DNA from: Clostridium magnum DSM 2767
GTDB taxonomy: Bacteria; Bacillota; Clostridia; Clostridiales; Clostridiaceae
Direction: 5' to 3'
Assembly (NCBI RefSeq): GCF_001623875.1
Contig: NZ_LWAE01000003.1
Location: 620,001-684,000, forward strand
Length of the DNA stretch: 64,000 bases
In this document: one piece after another, positions 37,228 to 45,608 of the stretch
Position numbering within the stretch: the stretch's first letter is position 1
Layout of the letters: each line of letters starts with the position of its first letter
The notes under the pieces: generated by a model
What the model saw: only the letters and a program-made list of their open reading frames with translations
Database searches by the model: none
What the model was told of the DNA's origin: nothing
Translations under genes and position numbers: made by a program

Positions 37228-38664
37228 CTAACCTCATCTAAATATATTAAGGAATTAATTGCCTCTAAAGCTTCTTGATTAATATTGCTCTTTTGTATCT
37301 TTTGCACGAAAGTGCTTAATATTAATTCTTTTGATATTTGGTAAGAGATAGCATTTTTAATTTCTTGAGGACTTTGAAATTTATATTTAGAAAAAGACTT
37401 ATGAATAAAAGGCAATATTACTACAAAGCTATAGGCGATAGCCAGTAAATTAGTATAATTTTCTATTGCCTTTTTATTTCGTACCATGTAGTTACCAAAA
37501 GACCAAAAGAATTTATGTTGATAGAAAAACACTTCTATATTCCATCTGAATTTATATGCAAAAAATGGAATAAGAGTTGGTCTTTCTTTATCAGCTTTAC
37601 ATTCATCTACAGTATAGTTTTTAAAAATTTGTATATCTGATGGCTCTATGGAGCAAATATAAACTCTTACAGATGAGAATTTATCTACATCTGTAGTTGT
37701 TACTGTTACTATAACAGGTTCATTAAACAAATTTGTTAAAACCTTTTTAGTTGCAATATAGTAGTCATCCTCTTTAGTGTAGTCAAAATCTCTAATATTA
37801 AGTTTTAAACCTTTCTTTCTTGGGCGTCCTCTTTTTCCAGTAGGTTCTGGACATAAATCATATATGCTGGTATCAGAACGGACTGCCCCTATGATAGAAA
37901 GATTGGTATAATTTCTGAACATATTTAGAAAAGGTCTTTTAGTGTACCAACTATCGCATAACACTATAACTTGGTAATCTAATAGTAACAGCATAATGTT
38001 TTGTATCATCTTACCAGCTATTTCAAGTTTGGTTTCACTCTTATCATAGAGTTTATATCCAACTGGCAATGTAAGGTATTTGATTTTACCACAAAAGAGT
38101 ATAGGGATGCTTATAACCAATGATACAAAGCAATGTCCATTTAAGAAAGAGGTGCCATCATGCTTTGTATGGTCAAAAAGCTTACCGTAACAATCAAACT
38201 TATCTCCAAATTTAGCTTGAAGTGTGTCATCTATAATTAAGAATATAGTTATAGTAGACTTAAGCTCTTCGGGAATAAGTGAGATTGCTATTTTTACTGT
38301 TGCAAACATTAAGCTCTCTATCGAGAAGTTTGTATAGGATAAAAAATAATAAAAGCTATTAAGAACTTTATTCCAATACTTTTTGATAAAATTGTCATAT
38401 AAAAATTTTATAGAACGAACTTCTTGAGTTGAAAGCATAGCAGTAACAAGTAAAATAAATATATGAAAGCTCCGCTTATTGAAGATGGAGCGATATTTAC
38501 TTAAATAATTTTCTATTGTTTTAATTGTTGATTTTTCGTCAATACTAATCATAGTACTAGATACCTCCTAATCAGTGCTGGTTTGCTCAATATTAGTATT
38601 GATAATTAAGAGGTATTTGGTACGTTGTATTTTTTGGTAACTTAAATTACTTGTAAAGTGGTGT
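37205..38664. mobile_element. IS4-superfamily insertion sequence, about 1.46 kb
   Basis: Ends are inverted repeats ACACCACTTTACAAG (left, from 37205) and its complement (right, to 38664). The flanking 8-bp direct repeat AGTTTTTT (37197-37204 and 38665-38672) is a target-site duplication. It holds one transposase gene on the minus strand. Precise repeats and a reconstructable target suggest a recent insertion. Confidence 0.93.
37224..38552 (-). CDS. IS4-superfamily DDE transposase
   Basis: 442 aa. The first Asp lies in FLIIDDTLQAKFG (near residue 107), the second in VIVLCDSWYTKRPFL (near residue 199), and the IS4 hallmark Y-2-R-3-E-6-K occurs as YKFRWNIEVFFYQHK near residue 347. GKRGRPRKK is a basic DNA-binding patch. 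The gene fills the element and is intact, so the copy may be active. AGGAGG is 11 nt before the ATG. Confidence 0.93.
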   Translation of the reverse strand: MISIDEKSTIKTIENYLSKYRSIFNKRSFHIFILLVTAMLSTQEVRSIKFLYDNFIKKYWNKVLNSFYYFLSYTNFSIESLMFATVKIAISLIPEELKSTITIFLIIDDTLQAKFGDKFDCYGKLFDHTKHDGTSFLNGHCFVSLVISIPILFCGKIKYLTLPVGYKLYDKSETKLEIAGKMIQNIMLLLLDYQVIVLCDSWYTKRPFLNMFRNYTNLSIIGAVRSDTSIYDLCPEPTGKRGRPRKKGLKLNIRDFDYTKEDDYYIATKKVLTNLFNEPVIVTVTTTDVDKFSSVRVYICSIEPSDIQIFKNYTVDECKADKERPTLIPFFAYKFRWNIEVFFYQHKFFWSFGNYMVRNKKAIENYTNLLAIAYSFVVILPFIHKSFSKYKFQSPQEIKNAISYQISKELILSTFVQKIQKSNINQEALEAINSLIYLDEVS

Positions 38665-38818
38665 AGTTTTTTATTTAATGTTAAATAAACTCGATCCATT
38701 CTTTGGATTGAATGCTGGTTTTGTAGCATTAATTGTAAATACTTTAACAGTTGTAATAGTTAGTGTATTTACAAGTGAACATATAACTCAGCGCAGTACA
38801 AGATCAAGTAAAGCTTAG
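38665..38818 (+). pseudogene. Sodium:solute symporter, 3' part
   Basis: Beginning with the second target-duplication copy, the frame reads YLMLNKLDPFFGLNAGFVAL, then IVNTLTVVIVSVFTSEH, and stops at 38816-38818. This is the last membrane helix of an SSS protein. It joins the 5' part exactly when the IS is removed. Confidence 0.9.
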
Positions 38819-38834
38819 TTACTCTAAATTAGTT

Positions 38835-38873
38835 AATGGCCAGCTTTCAATGTAATAAAACTGGCCATTTTAA
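38835..38873 (+). terminator. Terminator of the symporter gene
   Basis: AATGGCCAG and CTGGCCATT form a stem around a 17-nt loop, followed by TTTAAA. Confidence 0.8.
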
Positions 38874-38917
38874 ACTAAGCAATACAACCAATTCATTTGT
38901 TATTTATGTAAGTCTAT

Positions 38918-39124
38918 TTAATCTCTAACAACCTTAACTCCATTCCCTATCATGCTATATAAAAATACTACATTCATTAAATCTCCATTATGGTTAGTTA
39001 CATCGAGATCATAAGTATCTACAGCATATATAGGAACTATAACCTGTCCATCATATCCATGGTGGTTAAAGTATGTCTGCATAGACACCGCTGCCTGATA
39101 GATACATATATCTGTTATATAATG
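38918..39124 (-). pseudogene. Orphan C-terminal coding remnant
   Basis: An open stretch of about 68 codons without a start codon or ribosome binding site reads QAAVSMQTYFNHHGYDGQ, VIVPIYAVDTYDLDVTNHNG and MIGNGVKVVRD before a stop. Its composition looks like real protein, unlike the AT-rich surroundings. I do not recognise the family. It is probably the tail of a deleted gene, next to a recent IS insertion. Confidence 0.45.
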
Positions 39125-39337
39125 TCAATAAAAATGTATAAAAAACATAAAGTCTTGTAATATCAATATATACAGCACCATAATGCCTCTGTAAAATATT
39201 ATTTAGTGTAAAAAAATATTTTTCTTCCTTTTTTGTTTAACTTTCATGGTATTACCATGGTAAAATAAAAAGTGTCCCTGAATATTCTAGTTATCACATT
39301 GATTTATATTATATAATTGTAGGCTTTTTTGGAAAAC

Positions 39338-39386
39338 TAAAGAGTCCACCAATCTATGTATACCATAATTGGCAAACTCTTTTTAT
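39338..39386 (+). terminator. Terminator-like hairpin in the remnant region
   Basis: AAAGAGT pairs with ACTCTTT, with inner CAAT/ATTG, followed by TTTTATAAG. No intact plus-strand gene precedes it. Confidence 0.4.
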
Positions 39387-39412
39387 AAGCATATATTATT
39401 AGAGCATAAATT

Positions 39413-39592
39413 CTAAATTTCTTTTTTCACTTTATTTAAAACTTCTTGTATAAATTCTTCTAATAACTCAGTATTATAATACAAGATTTCCTCTATATTC
39501 ATACCAGCCTCAAACATATTTTTAGTAATTTGAATGCTTCTATCCCTTGCCAGGTATCCCCACGTTTCAGAATCTTTTAATGAGAGTATCAT
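39413..39592 (-). CDS. Small hypothetical protein, 59 aa
   Basis: ATG 39592 has GGGG 5 nt upstream. The protein MILSLKDSETWGYLARD... is helical, with ITKNMFEAGMNIEEILYYN resembling the C-terminal tail helix of Rpn/PD-(D/E)XK transposase-like proteins of Clostridia. It may be a remnant of such a gene or a small independent gene. It lies about 100 nt beyond the GHKL ATPase gene on the same strand. Confidence 0.45.
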   Translation of the reverse strand: MILSLKDSETWGYLARDRSIQITKNMFEAGMNIEEILYYNTELLEEFIQEVLNKVKKEI

Positions 39593-39695
39593 AAAATCCC
39601 CATCTCTTCACTATAATTTACCTCTCTTAATTATAATCCCTTTTAATATGTAAACATATCACATCATCTTCTCTCATTCTTACTTAAACTTTGTT

Positions 39696-41348
39696 TCATT
39701 TTGCTATTCTATTTAAATTGCAAGAAATAATCTTATTAACAATTCCTTTTAATTCAATAACTTCAATCTCTATGTTATCTTCAGAAACAATTACTGTTTT
39801 GCTCTCTCTACTTACTAATACTGCCTTAACTCCATATAACTCATTCATTTTATTTTCTTCTATGTCTATATCCCAACATATCACGTAATCATATGTACCT
39901 ATGGGATGCTTATGCTCAAAAATCTTACTCAATCTATATTCAACTTCTACCAAAACCTTACCATTGTTTTTATCTAAACATATCATATCAGTTGATGATT
40001 TAGTTGAATAAGATACGACTTTTGTAATACTATCAAAAAATATTCTTGTATCTAGATTAGTTATTAGTGATATAAACAATAAGGCTACCTCATATTCACA
40101 ACGTGGTCTTTTTTGTATAGGTATACTGTCTATTAGCAAATCATCTAATCTTTCTAAGTTAGCGAAATTTTTTCTTATTGATTCAAATTTGCACCTAATT
40201 TCATGCTCTTCCTCTTCCTTCTTCCTTATTGTAAAGTATTCTCTTTCTGCTAGTGGTTTAATATACTTATTAAATATATCTTTGATCTGCTCATAGATCC
40301 ACTTAATTTCCATATGCTCTTCGTTGGATAAATTATTTCTATCAGCGGTTAATTCAAAATTTTGAGAGTTAGCAAGTAAATGATAATGATAATATTGTTC
40401 ATCACCTAATAATTCTGATTTCTTAATAAATGGTATAAAATCTTTGGATAGATATAACCCAAATCTAGACTTATGTGTTTCACCTTGTCTCAATTTACAT
40501 ATAGATTTTCTGCAATTAAATCCTGAAACTGTTCCATATAGTTGTACAGAGACGTGTTTCCCATTAATATTAGTCTCTCTGTGAAATGGGCCAAAATGTC
40601 TACAATAATTGATAGAACGCTTATATTTTACTTCACTATCCACTAATTCTGGCATTTCCTGTGGAGGAAAAAATTGATGTACACCAGGTATTTTTCCTGA
40701 AGTTTCATATACATTATCATAAATTGTAATGGATGGGGAAGTAAACATATTTTTGATTCTCTTTTGAAGATTAATATTATTTGCAAATAAGTTTTTAAAG
40801 TTACCACCTGCTGTGAACCACAATATATAATCCCTCAATGTTTCATAGTTAAAATACCTTTCTGGAATATCTATTTGATAATTCACTATCACAATCTCTG
40901 TTCCTTGCCTAAAACCCCAATCGTCTAATTTATTAACTGTATACTCAGGCACTTTGCTTTGCATAAGTTTCATCCATGGCGTATCCATAACAACTTCAAA
41001 TGCCTCTTTATCAAGCATTCGTGTTCTTACTATTATTCTATTGCTTTTGAAATATGTTTTAGTACCTAATCCCTTTTCTCCTATCCCCAACTTTTCTTTA
41101 TTTGAGTCACCTAAGTTAAAAAATTTATGAATTGTATTAATGTCCATGCCTTTTCCATCATCTTTTATACCTATTGTAAATTCACCTAATTCAGAACGAT
41201 CAACAGTAATAGAAATATTTTTTGAATCTGCATCATATGAATTACTTAAACCTTCTCTTATTATTTCCAAAGGATTAATTACATTCATGGCTATTTCCTT
41301 AAATACTGTAGCCTCCTTAATTTTAGGTATAAAAATTTTTTCACACAT
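39696..41348 (-). CDS. GHKL (Hsp90-like) ATPase with PD-(D/E)XK-like C-terminal domain
   Basis: 550 aa from ATG 41348 with GGAGGTGG 6 nt upstream. Bergerat motifs: N-box IREGLSNSYDADS (residues 30-42), G1 IKDDGKGMD and G2 GIGEKGLGTKTYF. Residues 200-400 form a transducer-like region. The C-terminus reads STKSSTDMICLDKNNGKVLV, then EVEYRLSKIFEHKHPI and YDYVICWDI, a D...ExE nuclease-like core as in PD-(D/E)XK folds. Hsp90-like ATPase plus nuclease is a recurring anti-phage design. It is divergent from an XRE regulator and next to an ABC-3C operon, supporting a defence role. It is not assigned to a named system. Confidence 0.8.
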   Translation of the reverse strand: MCEKIFIPKIKEATVFKEIAMNVINPLEIIREGLSNSYDADSKNISITVDRSELGEFTIGIKDDGKGMDINTIHKFFNLGDSNKEKLGIGEKGLGTKTYFKSNRIIVRTRMLDKEAFEVVMDTPWMKLMQSKVPEYTVNKLDDWGFRQGTEIVIVNYQIDIPERYFNYETLRDYILWFTAGGNFKNLFANNINLQKRIKNMFTSPSITIYDNVYETSGKIPGVHQFFPPQEMPELVDSEVKYKRSINYCRHFGPFHRETNINGKHVSVQLYGTVSGFNCRKSICKLRQGETHKSRFGLYLSKDFIPFIKKSELLGDEQYYHYHLLANSQNFELTADRNNLSNEEHMEIKWIYEQIKDIFNKYIKPLAEREYFTIRKKEEEEHEIRCKFESIRKNFANLERLDDLLIDSIPIQKRPRCEYEVALLFISLITNLDTRIFFDSITKVVSYSTKSSTDMICLDKNNGKVLVEVEYRLSKIFEHKHPIGTYDYVICWDIDIEENKMNELYGVKAVLVSRESKTVIVSEDNIEIEVIELKGIVNKIISCNLNRIAK

Positions 41349-41384
41349 AAATTTCCACCTCCAAAATAACATTTATTAACTAAC

Positions 41385-41401
41385 TGTGTGAAAATCACAC
41401 A
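41385..41401. promoter_or_regulatory. Inverted-repeat operator between GHKL ATPase and XRE regulator
   Basis: TGTGTGA-AAA-TCACACA is a perfect 7-bp inverted repeat with a 3-nt centre, placed between the two divergent starts (41348 and 41456). This is the expected spot for the XRE protein to repress both its own gene and the ATPase gene. Confidence 0.65.
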
Positions 41402-41455
41402 ATATATTATAAATAACTTTAGTAAAATATATACAAAAAGAAAGGGGGAGATTTT

Positions 41456-41701
41456 TTGAATTCAAATTATAGCAATCTAATAGGAACAAATATAAGAAAA
41501 ATGAGAATTTCTCACAATCTCTCTCAGGAAGATCTTGCTGCTAAACTTAATATTTTAGGATTAGATATTGACCGTTCAGCGTTATCAAGGATTGAAAATA
41601 GACAAAGAGAAGTTAATGATTATGAAATTTTTTATCTTGCAAAGATATTTAACGTAAATGTTGATTATTTCTATAATGATTTAGATGAAACTAATTTATG
41701 A
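41456..41701 (+). CDS. XRE-family helix-turn-helix regulator
   Basis: 81 aa from a TTG start with AAAGGGGGAG 5-6 nt upstream. Residues 8-70 are a Cro/CI-type HTH: IGTNIRKMRISHNLSQEDLA, then RSALSRIENRQREVNDYEIF. There is no second domain. It is placed between a GHKL ATPase gene (divergent) and the ABC-3C operon (convergent), so it may control the island and keep toxic effectors silent. Confidence 0.92.
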   Translation: MNSNYSNLIGTNIRKMRISHNLSQEDLAAKLNILGLDIDRSALSRIENRQREVNDYEIFYLAKIFNVNVDYFYNDLDETNL

Positions 41702-41717
41702 ATTTAATGCCAATAAA

Positions 41718-41742
41718 AACACTAGGCTTTCTACCTAGTGTT
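41718..41742. terminator. Terminator between XRE and ABC-3C ATPase genes
   Basis: AACACTAGG and CCTAGTGTT form a 9-bp stem with a 7-nt loop; TATATAT follows. It can serve both converging genes. Confidence 0.75.
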
Positions 41743-41850
41743 ATATATAATATATTGAAAATTTCTATCCAACCTATTCCCTCTGACCTAATTTTAATAT
41801 AAATAGTATTTTAATATTGAATATCCTGTAACTATAGATTAACTAACAAG

Positions 41851-43617
41851 TTATGTTACGAATCTTATACCTAAGCATCTATTTCCATCTTCGCTTTTAT
41901 CTATTGCTTTTATTACATACTCTTTTTTATAAAATTCGGTTATCTGATCTTTTGTGAAATCACTGATATTGGCTGTTATGATATATTGTCCTTTTTTTAA
42001 TTCTTTCAATTTTTTATCTGCAAACTCTATTAAATTGAACTTAGCCAATTTGTTATCTGGTAGCGTCATTGCACCATCATGAATAAGAAATTTAATTCCA
42101 TCTTCATTTCTTATTCTAGAAAATAATAATGCTAAATCAAACATAATAATCTTCATCGTCTTAATTCCATGGGATTCTTCGTCTGGGATCTTACTAGAGA
42201 TTTTTATTCTTCCTGTTGTACTTTTCCCATCAACACTATTATTATACTCCAATGATAGGTCTCCTTGCTCGTTATAAGTCTTTAATACCATCTCAGAAAA
42301 ATCATTAACAATACATTGTGTATTCATCTCATACTTTTCAAATAAATTTTGAAATTTGGTGTTATTAGTTAATATTTTACTCTTATATTCATTTATCTCT
42401 TTATTAATCTTTTTCTGGCTATCATAAACATCTATCTTATATTCAATTTCTGATAAAACTTTATGTTTTTCATTTAATTTATTAATCAGTGAATTATAGT
42501 CCTCAGTAAATTCCTTATTGTTTATTATAGCAGAATAAGATTCCATTGTATTTTTCACCTTATCCAACTTTTCCTTTAGTAATTCAATGCTCTTTTCTAA
42601 ATTCTCAATATTCTTAGTATATATTATTTCCCTGTTTCCCTCCATAAACGCATAGAACTCTACGATTTCTTCATATGATTTCTTTAAATTTCCAGGAAAG
42701 TAATTTAACAATTGCTCATAGAAATCCTTTAAATTTATTAACTTCTCACTATTCTCCTTATTTTGCTTTAGTGATAAAATGTTCCTTTTATACTGATCTG
42801 CTTGTCTTTCATTTCTAATGATAACCTTTTTTAAATCTGAATATTCCTCTCTAGCCTGTTTATACTTTTCTTCATACAAATTAATACTATTTGTAATATT
42901 TAAATTAGAAATTGATTCATTTAGTTCATCTACTTCTATCTGTAACTTCTTCTTCTCAACTCTGAGATCTGCAATTTCATCTTTTAATGAATTTATAAAT
43001 TCCTTCTTAACTCTTAATTTATTTATTTGGGTTTTAATTTTATTTATCTCCATTTCAAACCAGTATGGTAAACCACATAGATATGCTAAACATGCAGCAG
43101 CAAGATCTGCATGTCTATTACTCCTACATATGTCTATAAATCCTTCAACCGAGTCCCTTGCAACATATTCCATTAACGAGGACAACTTTACATTATAAGT
43201 TTCTTCTTTGTTTTTTACTAATATATTCTCTATTTTTTCTCGATACTCGCTTTCGCTTTTCTTCTCCCAGTTACCAATATCGTAATGAATTTTTTCTTCA
43301 TTAAGTATGTATCCATTTTGTTCATATAACTTTTTTCCCAGATACAATATTTTGTTATTAACTCTACATTTGATATATACAAACACCTTATTTTCTACAA
43401 TTTCTTTGCTGTTCAGTATTGTCTTCTTTATCCTTTGACCTAATAAACATCTTATTAATTCAACAAATGTAGTCTTTCCTACACCATTTGAATCTCCTTC
43501 AATTCTATCTCTGTCTTTTTCTCCAAGCACAATACTAATTCCAGTAGTATTAAATTCGTATTCTTTTAGAATTTTATTTTCATTAAGTGAGTATACAATT
43601 AATTCTTCAAATAACAT
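41851..43617 (-). CDS. ABC three-component system ATPase (DUF2326, SMC-like)
   Basis: 588 aa. The N-terminus holds a Walker A GDSNGVGKTTFVELIRCLLG near residues 42-61. A long coiled coil runs from about residue 200 to 430 (EIADLRVEKKKLQIEVDELN and similar heptads). The C-terminal DUF2326 part includes MIIMFDLALLFSR and FLIHDGAMTLPDNK. This is an SMC/RecF-type hinge ATPase as described for ABC-3C conflict systems, where it senses invading DNA or stress and releases an effector. Its start overlaps the upstream stop (TAATG), so it is translationally coupled to the middle-component gene. Confidence 0.88.
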   Translation of the reverse strand: MLFEELIVYSLNENKILKEYEFNTTGISIVLGEKDRDRIEGDSNGVGKTTFVELIRCLLGQRIKKTILNSKEIVENKVFVYIKCRVNNKILYLGKKLYEQNGYILNEEKIHYDIGNWEKKSESEYREKIENILVKNKEETYNVKLSSLMEYVARDSVEGFIDICRSNRHADLAAACLAYLCGLPYWFEMEINKIKTQINKLRVKKEFINSLKDEIADLRVEKKKLQIEVDELNESISNLNITNSINLYEEKYKQAREEYSDLKKVIIRNERQADQYKRNILSLKQNKENSEKLINLKDFYEQLLNYFPGNLKKSYEEIVEFYAFMEGNREIIYTKNIENLEKSIELLKEKLDKVKNTMESYSAIINNKEFTEDYNSLINKLNEKHKVLSEIEYKIDVYDSQKKINKEINEYKSKILTNNTKFQNLFEKYEMNTQCIVNDFSEMVLKTYNEQGDLSLEYNNSVDGKSTTGRIKISSKIPDEESHGIKTMKIIMFDLALLFSRIRNEDGIKFLIHDGAMTLPDNKLAKFNLIEFADKKLKELKKGQYIITANISDFTKDQITEFYKKEYVIKAIDKSEDGNRCLGIRFVT

Positions 43618-43859
43618 TATTCTACCCTTCTTATAATGTTGCCATTATAGTCTACCTTTCCAACTGAATATAAAAATATAATAGCCAATTTAATGTTGTT
43701 TTCTATATTAGAATTTTTCTTTAATTTATTTAATTTATAATATTCGTCTATAAGTTCATCTAATACTTTAGGCTTAAATAAAATCTTATAAATTTCACAA
43801 GCAATATATGGAACATTTTCATGAATTGATTGATATTTATTCATTTTAAAGTAATCCAT
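43617..43859 (-). CDS. ABC three-component system middle component
   Basis: 80 aa, predicted all-helical with a short C-terminal strand: MNKYQSIHENVPYIACEIYK, KVLDELIDEYYK, NIKLAIIFLYSVGKVDYNGN. The VDYNGN-IIRR ending and winged-helix look fit the small middle components (MC6-like) that link effector and ATPase in ABC-3C systems. The start is 2 nt past the effector stop and the stop overlaps the ATPase start. The subclass number is my best guess. Confidence 0.78.
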   Translation of the reverse strand: MDYFKMNKYQSIHENVPYIACEIYKILFKPKVLDELIDEYYKLNKLKKNSNIENNIKLAIIFLYSVGKVDYNGNIIRRVE

Positions 43860-43860
43860 A

Positions 43861-45267
43861 TTATATTACCTTCTTTTCATTAAATATGGAACAAAAGTTT
43901 ATCATCCAATATACCAATATTTTTATAAAAAACTTAAACTTCATCTTAGAGTAATTTAATATATCTTTATACTGGTTGTAGATACTATTGACTATAAAAT
44001 CAATTATCTTATCACCATCATTATATGTGTAAAAACAGTTCCTATATTCATCTGTTATTAAATTATCTATAATAAGCCTTTTCTCATTAAACAACTCATT
44101 CGTTAGCAGTATACCATCTATAATATAAAAATACTTCGATAATTCATCAAATTTTGAAACTGTTGTAGGTAGGCATAACATATTACTAAACTTATCATAA
44201 ACATCTTTGGCTATATTGGTATACTCATTAGCCTTGTAGAATGTCGACTTTTCAATGAATTCTATGATAAATTCCTGAAATTCATCCTCACTTACCTCAA
44301 TAGCAAATTCATCTTTTTTTTTAAATCTTGATAAATCAAATGTTAATCTTTGATTTTTTAATCTCCTACCTATCGTATTATCTATGTCCCATTTTTGTAT
44401 ATCATTAATCCATGAATGATATTTCACAACACATTCCTTAGTTTTCAACTCAATTTCACCTGTTATAAAGGTGGCTTTAGCATATCCATCTAACATCAAA
44501 GAACCACTTGTTAAAACAGGTAATTCAGTTAAATCATTATTGTAAAATTTATAGTTTCCATTATGTACATGACCACACAAGTACATATCTACACCACTAT
44601 CTATAAAATTATATATAATACTGTCTCTTTCCTCTTCATGAAAACAATCAATACCATGGTGCCCAATAGCAATATTTACCTTGTTAGTATTCTTATCTAA
44701 TTCACCAAGAACCTCTAAGTGATTTCTTAATCCTAATACCAAATTCCCTTCTTCACCATCTTGTCCACTAAAAAAGCACGTATTCATACATATTATATTA
44801 TAATTTTCTTTTTCAATTATGCTATGTACTTTTTTAAAATCATATTTTCCTGAGCATAAATGCTTTTCATGATATTTCCAAAACTTATTTTGACCTTTTA
44901 CCAGTTCTGAATAAAATTCCTTATCTAAACTTGAAACATAAATATCTCTCACATTATTTTGCTTTTTTATTAAATCTAAAATCGCACCTCTTAGCGAACC
45001 TCTTTTTATATCATGATTTCCAGGAACCATATATATATTTTTACAATCAATCTTACAAATACTTGATAGTTTTTCTATCATTTGTTCATCCATTTTTCCA
45101 AATCTATAGCAAATATCTCCTGTTATTATCAAAAAATCATACTTTTCATTGCTTGTAATTTCATCTAAATACTCATACAACTTATTTTTCATTGCCAATG
45201 TATCATAACTCTGATAACTATAGTGTATATCGGATAGGTGAATCCATCTTATTTTGCTAGATTCCAT
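43861..45267 (-). CDS. Metallophosphoesterase effector of the ABC-3C operon
   Basis: 468 aa; GGGAGGG lies 7 nt before the ATG. Residues 5-270 hold every calcineurin-type motif: HLSDIHYS, IITGDICYR, VPGNHDI, IAIGHHG and YLCGHVHNG. The remaining 200 residues are helical and lack catalytic motifs; they probably form the ABC-3C coupling domain that binds the middle component. In this class of system the enzyme is held inactive until the ATPase is triggered and then cleaves nucleic acid or a nucleotide. It is first in a three-gene operon with the middle component and DUF2326 ATPase. Confidence 0.85.
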   Translation of the reverse strand: MESSKIRWIHLSDIHYSYQSYDTLAMKNKLYEYLDEITSNEKYDFLIITGDICYRFGKMDEQMIEKLSSICKIDCKNIYMVPGNHDIKRGSLRGAILDLIKKQNNVRDIYVSSLDKEFYSELVKGQNKFWKYHEKHLCSGKYDFKKVHSIIEKENYNIICMNTCFFSGQDGEEGNLVLGLRNHLEVLGELDKNTNKVNIAIGHHGIDCFHEEERDSIIYNFIDSGVDMYLCGHVHNGNYKFYNNDLTELPVLTSGSLMLDGYAKATFITGEIELKTKECVVKYHSWINDIQKWDIDNTIGRRLKNQRLTFDLSRFKKKDEFAIEVSEDEFQEFIIEFIEKSTFYKANEYTNIAKDVYDKFSNMLCLPTTVSKFDELSKYFYIIDGILLTNELFNEKRLIIDNLITDEYRNCFYTYNDGDKIIDFIVNSIYNQYKDILNYSKMKFKFFIKILVYWMINFCSIFNEKKVI

Positions 45268-45510
45268 TTAAATGCCCTCCCATTTAAAACGACTTCCTTA
45301 TATATATATAAGTGATATGTATAATCAATCATTATATTAATAATCCATATTTTCTCTTTTAACAACTCTTACATGTAAATCCAACACTCTTTCAAAAAAT
45401 ACAATCCAGAAAAATTATTAAATACAAGATTATAACTGTTTCACTATTCTCTGATAGATATATTCGCTTATTGACCTATATTTCCCTGTAAACCCTATAT
45501 GTTGCAATTA

Positions 45511-45539
45511 TTGAAAATACCTCATTTATATATTAAAAT
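45511..45539 (+). promoter_or_regulatory. Candidate promoter for the type IIG operon
   Basis: TTGAAA and TAAAAT are separated by 17 nt, some 70 nt before the ATG. The gap 45268-45608 also must hold the ABC-3C promoter; TTGATT/TATATA at 18 nt on the minus strand is a weak candidate. Confidence 0.45.
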
Positions 45540-45608
45540 TTATAATTTTACATTATAATAACATTAAAGGAAAATTGATTCAATAGCCATATGAAGGGGA
45601 GATTATAA

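Noticed and set aside
42818..43198. 126-aa plus-strand frame within the DUF2326 gene
   Set aside because: Antisense to a coiled-coil coding region; composition is an artefact.
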